A DNA stretch of 19,598 nucleotides from Thermoleophilaceae bacterium. Lineage in GTDB: Bacteria > Actinomycetota > Thermoleophilia > Solirubrobacterales > Thermoleophilaceae. The DNA is taken from positions 1 through 19,598 of the forward strand of contig JACCUE010000276.1 of assembly GCA_013812005.1 (NCBI GenBank). The letters run 5' to 3'. Shown here piece by piece: positions 14,347 through 19,598 of this stretch (position 1 is its first letter; each line of letters starts with the position of its first letter). The translations under genes were made by a program, and so were the position numbers. The notes under the pieces were generated by a model, which was not told the DNA's origin, did not search any database, and saw only the letters and a program-made list of their open reading frames with translations.

Positions 14347-15074
14347 GCCCGCAGCCGGCCTTCACCGTGGACCTGCCCGGCGCCCGGGTGGCCTTCTCCA
14401 CCCGCCAGGGAGGGGTGAGCGAGGGCCCTTACGAGTCGCTCAACCTCGGCATCCTCACCGACGACGAGCCAGATCGGGTGGAGGAGAACCGCCGAAGGCT
14501 CGCCGGTCACGTGCAACTCGACCCCGCACGGATCGCCATGGGATGGCAGGTGCATGGAACCGACATCGCCAGCTGGCCCGGCCCTCCGCCCGCCGGCCGC
14601 AACGGCTTCGCGGCGCCCGGAGCGCAGCTCGACAAGGTCGACGGCCACACCACCACCGTCTCGGCCCTTGGCCTGCTCGTACTGGTGGCCGACTGCCTGC
14701 CCGTGGCCCTCGCCGGCGCGGGGCGCGTGGCGATGCTGCACTGTGGCTGGCGCGGCCTCGCGGGAGGGATGATCGAGAAGGGCATCGCGCTCTTCGCGGA
14801 GCCTCCCGCCGCTGCGGTGGGCCCCGGGATCGGGCGTTGCTGCTACGAAGTCGGGCCCGAGGTGCTTGACGCCTTCGCCGACCTCGCGGGGGTCACCGAC
14901 GGGCGCATGCTGGACCTGCGCGGCGTGGCCGAGGCCAGGCTCCGGCGGGCCGGCGTGACCCGGGTCGAGCACACGGATCTCTGCACGTCGTGCCACCCAG
15001 ACCTGCTCTTCTCCCATCGTCGCGACCGCGGCGTGACGGGGCGCCAGGCGGGCGTAGTGTGGCTCACCCGATGA
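14343..15074 (+). CDS. pgeF: laccase-domain (PgeF/YfiH) protein
   Basis: The product is 243 aa from the GTG at 14343, overlapping the previous stop. The family zinc site is present: H71 (WQVHGTD), C118 (VADCLPV) and H133 (MLHCGWRGL). AVGPGIGRCCYEVG (157-170) and TDLCTSCHPDLLFSHRRD near the C-terminus are typical. Members were first called multicopper oxidase-like, but characterised ones act as purine nucleoside phosphorylase/adenosine deaminase, or edit peptidoglycan precursors (PgeF). The gene is usually located beside ftsZ and yggS, as here beside yggS. Its stop overlaps yggS (ATGA). Confidence 0.93.
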   Translation: MSPQPAFTVDLPGARVAFSTRQGGVSEGPYESLNLGILTDDEPDRVEENRRRLAGHVQLDPARIAMGWQVHGTDIASWPGPPPAGRNGFAAPGAQLDKVDGHTTTVSALGLLVLVADCLPVALAGAGRVAMLHCGWRGLAGGMIEKGIALFAEPPAAAVGPGIGRCCYEVGPEVLDAFADLAGVTDGRMLDLRGVAEARLRRAGVTRVEHTDLCTSCHPDLLFSHRRDRGVTGRQAGVVWLTR

Positions 15075-15715
15075 CGCGGCAGTTCAGGGGGCTTCACCCC
15101 ACACGGGTCCGGGAGAACCTCGATCGGGTGCGCGACGAGATCTCCTCGGCCGGGCGCGATCCCGCCGGGGTGGAGATCTGCGCGGCGATCAAGTACGTGG
15201 CCGCGGCGGAGCTGCCCGTCCTGGCCGAGGCGGGCATCACCCTCGTGGGCGAAAACCGCGCCCAGGAGCTGCTCGCCAGGCAGGCCGAGCACCGCGACCT
15301 CTTCGAGTGGGACTTCATCGGCGCCCTGCAGAGCCGCAAGCTACGCGACGTGGCCGCCCACGTGCGCCTGATCCACTCGCTGGCCTCGGACTCGGCGCTC
15401 TTGCAGCTCGAAAAGCATCCCGCCCCCGAGGTGCTGATCCAGGTGAACGTGGCGGGAGAGGAGGGGAAGGCGGGCATAGCGCCATCAGAGCTCGCGGACT
15501 TCATCGAGCGCTGCGCCGTGCCCGTCGGGGGGCTGGCCACGATGCCGCCCTTCGTCGAGGACCCGGAGCACAACCGCCCCCACTTCGCCCGCCTGGCCGA
15601 GCTGGCAGCCGAGCACGGGCTCACCCGGCTCTCGATGGGCACCACCCAGGACTATGCGGTGGCCGTGGCCGAGGGCGCGACCATCGTGCGGATCGGGACC
15701 GCGCTCTACGACTGA
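15071..15715 (+). CDS. yggS: YggS family pyridoxal-phosphate homeostasis protein
   Basis: The product is 214 aa from the ATG at 15071, which overlaps the pgeF stop. It is a PLP-binding fold-type III barrel related to the alanine racemase N-terminal domain and has no known catalytic activity; it maintains PLP balance. K41 (CAAIKYV) is the PLP Schiff-base lysine. LVGENRAQELL, DFIGALQSRKLRDV, LIQVNVAGEEGKAG, and LSMGTTQDYAVAVAEGATIVRIG are the family blocks, a little divergent (family usually SKT/GHLQSNK). The 3' end overlaps the convergent hydrolase gene by 10 bases. Confidence 0.95.
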   Translation: MTRQFRGLHPTRVRENLDRVRDEISSAGRDPAGVEICAAIKYVAAAELPVLAEAGITLVGENRAQELLARQAEHRDLFEWDFIGALQSRKLRDVAAHVRLIHSLASDSALLQLEKHPAPEVLIQVNVAGEEGKAGIAPSELADFIERCAVPVGGLATMPPFVEDPEHNRPHFARLAELAAEHGLTRLSMGTTQDYAVAVAEGATIVRIGTALYD

Positions 15716-16542
15716 GCGGCCAGGAAGGCCGCAATCGCCTTCGAGAGGCTGGATCCCCGCCACGCGAGCGGTGACTCGCCCGGCTCCTCCACCACCAGCT
15801 CACCCCGCGGCAGGCGGTTGGCGTACTCCTCGGCGACGGCCAGGGGGTGCTCGGCATCGGCGTCGTCACGGCTGCCCACCACCAGCACCGGCAGGTCGAG
15901 GTCGTTCAGGGCATCGAGACCCGAGAACGCGTGCGAACGGGCCACGACCTTGACGGCATCGCTCACGGCCCGCAGGTCGCGGTGGCCCTCGAGGCGCTGA
16001 CGCACCGCCAGGAGGGCCATCTCGCGGAAGCGCTCGGGCACCGCGTTGACTCCCGAGCGCTCGAGGAAGGTGTCGATGTCCTCGTCGGAGAGGGCGTCGG
16101 CAAGGGCGTCCCAGTGCTCGAGGTCCGCCGGGTCTCGGCGAGGAGAACCGCCATAGGCCGGCGTTATCTGCACGAGGGCGGCCACTCGGTCAGGCTCTTC
16201 CAGTGCCAGGGCGAGGGCGGTGGCCGCGCCCATCGAGCTGCCCACGAGGACCGGCTGCTCAAGGCCGTGCTCGTCGAGCAGATGGCGCAGGTCGTCGACC
16301 AGGTCGGCGTACTCGTAGGCCGTGCGCTGCGCCGCAGGGGAGGATTCGCCGTGGCCGCGTGCGTCGTAGGAGATCACGCGGTACCCGCTGCGCGCGAGCA
16401 GGCGGGACCCCTGCAGCACGTATCGGCGGGTGGCCGTCAGGCCGTGCAGGAGCACGACGGTCCGACCCTGCCCGGATTCCTCGCCGGACAGCGATGGCCC
16501 GGCTGTGGGGGATACCCGGAATGGACGGCTGCCGGAGGTCAC
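15706..16542 (-). CDS. alpha/beta-hydrolase fold protein lacking the expected catalytic His
   Basis: The product is 278 aa from the GTG at 16542 (GGAG about 10 bases upstream); a GTG at 16575 or an ATG at 16635 would extend it, the latter into sepF. The fold's landmarks are VVLLHGLTATRR (oxyanion hole, about 29-40), YDARGHGES, the nucleophile elbow GSSMG with Ser103, and an acid Asp226/227 (GSRDDADAEHP). In place of the usual GH motif the sequence reads EEPGESPLAWRGSS, with Glu256 where the catalytic His should be, so activity is doubtful or the His comes from elsewhere (H232 is nearby). There is no clear signal peptide. It lies between yggS and sepF on the opposite strand, unusual for this cluster. 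Confidence 0.85.
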   Translation of the reverse strand: MTSGSRPFRVSPTAGPSLSGEESGQGRTVVLLHGLTATRRYVLQGSRLLARSGYRVISYDARGHGESSPAAQRTAYEYADLVDDLRHLLDEHGLEQPVLVGSSMGAATALALALEEPDRVAALVQITPAYGGSPRRDPADLEHWDALADALSDEDIDTFLERSGVNAVPERFREMALLAVRQRLEGHRDLRAVSDAVKVVARSHAFSGLDALNDLDLPVLVVGSRDDADAEHPLAVAEEYANRLPRGELVVEEPGESPLAWRGSSLSKAIAAFLAAQS

Positions 16543-16611
16543 GTTCCAGGCACTCCTACCCGATAACGTGCTCACAAGGAATTTCGGTCCCGCCCACGAA
16601 ACTGCAACCCG

Positions 16612-17151
16612 ATGGCGCTCAGCGACACATGGCACCGTGCGCTCGTCTACTTCGGACTGGCTGAAGAGGACGAGCCGCGATACGAGGCGGTTCCCGATCG
16701 AGAGCCCGAGCCCGAGGCCGAGCTCGAGGACCGCTACCGCGATCGGCCCAACGTGCGCCGCCTGCAGCGCAAGCGCCGTGACGAGTTCGACGACATCTTC
16801 GCCGACGACTCACCCCGCGATGCCGGCCGCGAGACCCGCGTGCTGCGACCGGTTGCCAACGGCAACGGCGGCGACCTGCAGGTGCACCTGGTGGTGCCCA
16901 AGAACTTCAACGACGCGCAGCAGATCGCCGACCAGTACAAGGACACGATTCCGGTGATCCTCAACCTGCAGCAGACCGACCCGGACCTCTCGAAGCGCCT
17001 GATCGACTTCTCCTCGGGCCTCACCTACGCACTTGACGGAGGCATGCAGCGCATCGCGGACAAGGTGTTCCTGCTCACCCCCCGCAACGTGGACGTCTCT
17101 GCCGAGGAGCGGGCGCGGCTCATCGAAAAGGGCTTCTTCAACCAGTCCTGA
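16612..17151 (+). CDS. sepF: cell division protein SepF
   Basis: SepF binds FtsZ and tethers it to the membrane at the division site. The product is 179 aa. Residues 1-16 (LSDTWHRALVYFGL) form the amphipathic membrane-binding helix. Residues 20-80 are an acidic then Arg-rich linker. The SepF core, about 88-175, contains VVPKNFNDAQQIADQYKD, PVILNLQQTDPDLSKRLIDF (115-134), SSGLTYALDGGMQRIADKVF and LLTPRNVDVSAEERARL. SepF is the main FtsZ anchor in many Actinomycetota that lack FtsA and ZipA. No strong ribosome site is seen; TAACGT (16564-16569) is a possible -10 box. Two hairpins follow. Confidence 0.97.
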   Translation: MALSDTWHRALVYFGLAEEDEPRYEAVPDREPEPEAELEDRYRDRPNVRRLQRKRRDEFDDIFADDSPRDAGRETRVLRPVANGNGGDLQVHLVVPKNFNDAQQIADQYKDTIPVILNLQQTDPDLSKRLIDFSSGLTYALDGGMQRIADKVFLLTPRNVDVSAEERARLIEKGFFNQS

Positions 17152-17156
17152 GCCGT

Positions 17157-17206
17157 GATGACCGGCGGATCTCGCGGTCATCGGTCGCTTGCCTGCTGAA
17201 GCAGGC
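17157..17206 (+). terminator. two tandem hairpins after sepF
   Basis: GATGACCG (17157-17164) and CGGTCATC (17175-17182) form a perfect 8-bp stem starting 5 bases after the sepF stop. A second stem, GCCTGC (17191-17196) with GCAGGC (17201-17206), has the 4-nt loop TGAA. Neither is followed by a T-run. They probably terminate or attenuate sepF transcription, leaving proC to its own promoter. Confidence 0.65.
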
Positions 17207-17270
17207 GGCGCTCCCTGCTTCCCGCGACCTCCTTGGCCCTCACGGCTCAGGGCGTAGGACGCCTTCTCAA

Positions 17271-17276
17271 TAGAGT
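17271..17276 (+). promoter_or_regulatory. putative -10 box of proC (leaderless spacing)
   Basis: TAGAGT is a TAnnnT match that ends 7 bases before the GTG at 17284, without any Shine-Dalgarno between. No convincing -35 is visible. The preceding hairpins support a separate promoter here. Confidence 0.4.
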
Positions 17277-17283
17277 GCCTTCA

Positions 17284-18042
17284 GTGAGGATCGGGATCAT
17301 CGGCGCCGGGAGCATGGGATCAGCGCTCGCGCGCGGGCTCGGTGAGCCCGCGGTCGTGTACGACGCCGACGGGGAGCGTGCAGAGGCGCTGGTGGCCGAG
17401 GTGGGAGGCAGGGTGGCGAGCTCGAACTCCGAGCTGGCCGGGCAGGTCGACCTCGTGATCCTGTGCCACAAGCCGGCCCAGCTGCGCGAGGTGGCCGACG
17501 ATGCGGCGCCGGCCACCAAGGCCGTGGCCTCGATCGCAGCCGGCGTCCGCATCTCCGAGCTCGAGGCGGCCTATCCGGGCACGCCCGTATACCGCTTCAT
17601 CCCCAACCTTCCGGTGGAGGTGGGGCGGGGTGTGTTCTGTTACGCCGCCGGCACCCGGGCGGCGGAGGGCCCCGAGCGAGAAGTGCTCCAGCTGTTCGCC
17701 CGCAGCGGCGTCGTGATCAGACTCGACGAGCCCCTCATCGAGCCCGCGATGGCACTGATGAGCTGCGGTCCGGCCTTCATCGCGCTCGTGGTCGGCGCGA
17801 TGGCCGGGGCCGGCGCACGTCACGGCCTGGATGCCGCCCAGGCCACGCGCCTGGTGGTCGAGACCATGGCCGGCACGGCCGCCTATCTCGACGCCAACGA
17901 CCTTGACCCCGCAGAGCTGCGCCGGCGCGTGGCCACGCCGGGGGGCGTGACCGAGAGGGGGCTGCAGGCCCTCGAGGATGGGGGCGTCGTGCAGGCCTTC
18001 GACGCCGCGGTGGACCTGGTGGTGGAGGCCACCCGCCGATGA
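17284..18042 (+). CDS. proC: pyrroline-5-carboxylate reductase
   Basis: ProC reduces pyrroline-5-carboxylate to proline with NAD(P)H. The product is 252 aa from the GTG at 17284, slightly short for the family. The Rossmann motif [15 protein letters not shown] starts at residue 4. CHKPAQL (NADPH side), [21 protein letters not shown] and [14 protein letters not shown] lead to the C-terminal dimerisation helices, and [19 protein letters not shown] is the substrate-binding signature. A frame to 17233 adds 17 residues across the presumed promoter. proC next to sepF is also known from cyanobacteria and some firmicute clusters. The stop overlaps yggT (ATGA). Confidence 0.93.
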   Translation: MRIGIIGAGSMGSALARGLGEPAVVYDADGERAEALVAEVGGRVASSNSELAGQVDLVILCHKPAQLREVADDAAPATKAVASIAAGVRISELEAAYPGTPVYRFIPNLPVEVGRGVFCYAAGTRAAEGPEREVLQLFARSGVVIRLDEPLIEPAMALMSCGPAFIALVVGAMAGAGARHGLDAAQATRLVVETMAGTAAYLDANDLDPAELRRRVATPGGVTERGLQALEDGGVVQAFDAAVDLVVEATRR

Positions 18043-18347
18043 ACCCCGTCTTGGCGGCGATCGATCGTGGAGACGTGGCCGACTACGTGAACACCCTGGT
18101 CACGGTCTACGTGGTCCTGATCTTCGTCCAGGTGATCGCCAGCTTCGTACCGCGAATGCCCTACAACCGTTACCTCAGCGCCTTCTTGGGGTTCGTGGGG
18201 ACCGTCGTCGACCCGTACCTGCGCCTCTTCCGCCGGTTTCTGCCGATGGTGCGCATCGGCCCCGGCGCGCTCGATCTGAGCCCGATGGTGGGCACCTTCG
18301 TGCTCGTGATCGTCGGCGGCATCGTGGCGAGCATCATCCGAGGTTGA
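18039..18347 (+). CDS. YggT family membrane protein
   Basis: The product is 102 aa with two hydrophobic segments, about 18-37 ([20 protein letters not shown]) and 80-100 ([19 protein letters not shown]), and the family core [25 protein letters not shown] between them. YggT proteins are small inner-membrane proteins linked by gene neighbourhood to cell division (sepF) and implicated in osmotic stress; the exact role is unknown. GGTGGAGG (18021-18028) is a good ribosome site 10 bases before the ATG, which overlaps the proC stop. Confidence 0.93.
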   Translation: MNPVLAAIDRGDVADYVNTLVTVYVVLIFVQVIASFVPRMPYNRYLSAFLGFVGTVVDPYLRLFRRFLPMVRIGPGALDLSPMVGTFVLVIVGGIVASIIRG

Positions 18348-18349
18348 GA

Positions 18350-18805
18350 GTGTCGCGGGCCCAGGGCTGGGTGCGCGCCCTCGCGACCCTTGGGGTGGTC
18401 TTCGCGCTCGACCAGGCAACCAAGCAGATCGCGGTGTCCTCCCTGGAGCGTGGCGAGAGCGTCAACGTGTTCTTCGCACTGGACCTGACCAACACGCGCA
18501 ACCGAGGGGTGGCCTTCGGGGCCCTGAAGGACAGCGGAGTGATCGTCGCCGCACTCATCGCCGTAGCGCTGGTGCTCCTGATCGCCTACTTCGCCGCCCA
18601 CGCGGGGCGTGCCTGGCTGTGGCTACCGGTGGGGATGCTTCTCGGGGGAGCCCTCGGCAACCTGGCCGACCGGGCTCGCGAGGGAGCGGTGATCGACTTC
18701 ATCGACCCGATCGCCTGGCCCGCGTTCAACCTGGCCGACAGCGCGATCGTCATCGGCGTGTTCGCCCTGCTCTACGTGGTCGAGGGGCCGCCGAGCCGCA
18801 CGTGA
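18350..18805 (+). CDS. lspA: lipoprotein signal peptidase (signal peptidase II)
   Basis: LspA cleaves the signal peptide of diacylglyceryl-modified prolipoproteins in the membrane. The product is 151 aa with four membrane segments, about 8-28, 62-82, 90-106 and 131-146. DQATK (21-25) and [10 protein letters not shown] (48-57) are conserved. The aspartic-protease pair is D116 (GAVIDFID) and D130 (FNLADSAI), with [10 protein letters not shown] (99-108) between membrane segments. The GTG at 18350 begins 2 bases after the yggT stop and follows GAGG (18340-18343). The longer frame upstream is a shadow of proC/yggT. Its stop overlaps the rluD start. divIVA, often located between yggT and lspA in actinobacteria, is missing. 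Confidence 0.96.
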   Translation: MSRAQGWVRALATLGVVFALDQATKQIAVSSLERGESVNVFFALDLTNTRNRGVAFGALKDSGVIVAALIAVALVLLIAYFAAHAGRAWLWLPVGMLLGGALGNLADRAREGAVIDFIDPIAWPAFNLADSAIVIGVFALLYVVEGPPSRT

Positions 18806-19598
18806 GCTTCCGGGCCGGCGTAGCCGAGGAGGGGATGCGTCTCGATGCCGCTCTCGCTGCCCGCGGTGAGGCCGTCACCCGATCGGCCGGCCAGCGTCTG
18901 ATCGACCGCGGGCTGGTGACCGTGAACGGCCGGATCGAGCCGAAGTCGCACCGCGTGACTCCCGGCGAGATGGTCGAGGTGGCCGACCAACAGGGCGAGC
19001 CGGTCGACGATGCGGCAGATGTTCGGTATGAAGTGATCTACGAGGACGAGCACCTGCTCGTCGTGGACAAGCCGGCCGGAGTGGTGGTGCACCCCGGAGC
19101 GGGAATCCGCGGAGGCACCCTGGCGCAGGCGCTCGCCGGCCGTGCGGCCGGGGGCCCCGATGTCGAGCGGGCGGGAATCGTGCACCGGCTCGATCGAGAC
19201 ACCTCGGGGCTGCTCGTGGTCGCCCGCTCCGATGCGGTGCACACGGCGCTCCAGCAGATGATCCGCGACCGAGAGGTCGAGCGCGAGTACCTGGCGCTTG
19301 TCGACGGGCATCCGGACGCGCGCAGCGGGACGATCGAGGCGCCCATCGGCCGCGACCGCGTCAGGCGCACCCTGGTATCGACTCGCACCGACCGGCCGCG
19401 CCGGGCGGTCACGCACTTCGAGGTCTCCGACCTGCTGCCGCGGACGGCCTTGCTGTCGGTGCGGCTGGAGACGGGTCGCACCCACCAGATCCGCGCGCAC
19501 CTTGCCGCAATCGGGCTGCCGGTGTGCGGGGACGCCGACTACGGAGGGGGTACATGTGGCCACAGACTGGGGCTAACGCGCCAGTTCCTGCACAGCCA
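18802..19598 (+). CDS. rluD: RluD-family 23S rRNA pseudouridine synthase, 3' end cut by window
   Basis: At least 265 residues are present from the GTG at 18802; the reading frame is open to the window end. Residues 11-60 form an S4 RNA-binding domain ([27 protein letters not shown]). The catalytic domain follows: [15 protein letters not shown] (87-101), [16 protein letters not shown] with catalytic D131, [31 protein letters not shown] and GDADYGG. Only the last part is missing. The family isomerises uridines in 23S rRNA (positions 1911/1915/1917 for RluD itself); which sites this one uses is inferred from family only. lspA-rluD is a common pair, here with GTGA overlap. Confidence 0.95.
   Translation, partial: MSFRAGVAEEGMRLDAALAARGEAVTRSAGQRLIDRGLVTVNGRIEPKSHRVTPGEMVEVADQQGEPVDDAADVRYEVIYEDEHLLVVDKPAGVVVHPGAGIRGGTLAQALAGRAAGGPDVERAGIVHRLDRDTSGLLVVARSDAVHTALQQMIRDREVEREYLALVDGHPDARSGTIEAPIGRDRVRRTLVSTRTDRPRRAVTHFEVSDLLPRTALLSVRLETGRTHQIRAHLAAIGLPVCGDADYGGGTCGHRLGLTRQFLHS

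Noticed and set aside
14343..15074. Multicopper oxidase (laccase) assignment of the PgeF-type gene
   Set aside because: No copper-binding HxH clusters of true laccases; the H71/C118/H133 zinc site is that of the PgeF/YfiH family.
17157..17206. Hairpins after sepF considered as a small structured RNA or CRISPR-like repeat
   Set aside because: The two stems have unrelated sequences, there is no repeat-spacer pattern, and terminator function explains them.

Overview
This is a 19.6 kb chromosomal window of uniformly high G+C that looks like a bacterium of the phylum Actinomycetota. SepF next to YggS and YggT, many GTG starts and few clear Shine-Dalgarno sites point that way. Short-form HisG with HisZ, instead of the long HisG of most actinobacteria, makes a deep lineage such as Thermoleophilia/Solirubrobacterales my best guess; this is inference, not proof. 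Gene order and reading frames are clear. There is no prophage, CRISPR array or intact insertion sequence.

Layout. (1) 1-157: the end of an rRNA operon, with 5S rRNA and a strong GC hairpin. (2) 182-1198: a small membrane-anchored protein and a protein with an HD-type His/Asp pattern, separated by short repeats and palindromes. (3) 1199-1593: no supported gene. (4) 1594-3075, minus strand: a secreted clan GH-A type glycoside hydrolase. (5) 3222-3392: the 5' remnant of a hot-dog thioesterase, directly followed by a DUF389 membrane protein and an overlapping protein with two copies of a CxxC/CxxxH motif. (6) 4772-5362, minus strand: an HD-domain hydrolase, divergent from murA. (7) 5461-12393: murA then hisZ-hisG-hisD-hisB-hisH-hisA-hisF, packed with start/stop overlaps. 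(8) 12430-13049: a Phd/VapC-type toxin-antitoxin pair. (9) 13108-15715: a CCA-adding-type nucleotidyltransferase, pgeF and yggS, overlapping. (10) 15706-16542, minus strand: an alpha/beta hydrolase. (11) 16612 to the end: sepF, two hairpins, then proC-yggT-lspA-rluD, with rluD cut by the window edge.

How it works together. The his block encodes the first step (HisG catalytic subunit with HisZ regulator), the HisA, HisH/HisF and HisB middle steps, and the final HisD oxidation. HisE, HisI, HisC and the histidinol-phosphate phosphatase are not here and must be encoded elsewhere if the organism makes histidine. MurA starts peptidoglycan synthesis and carries Asp instead of Cys at the residue targeted by fosfomycin. 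The pgeF-yggS-sepF-proC-yggT-lspA-rluD set is the usual flank of ftsZ in Gram-positive and related genomes, but ftsZ and divIVA are absent from this stretch.

Most notable for follow-up: the MurA Asp117 variant, the perfect 9-bp inverted repeat enclosing the DUF389 start codon beside a broken thioesterase gene, recurring TAnnnT boxes 6-7 nt before GTG starts (leaderless-type promoters), the hydrolase that lacks its expected catalytic His, and the duplicated metal-site protein.
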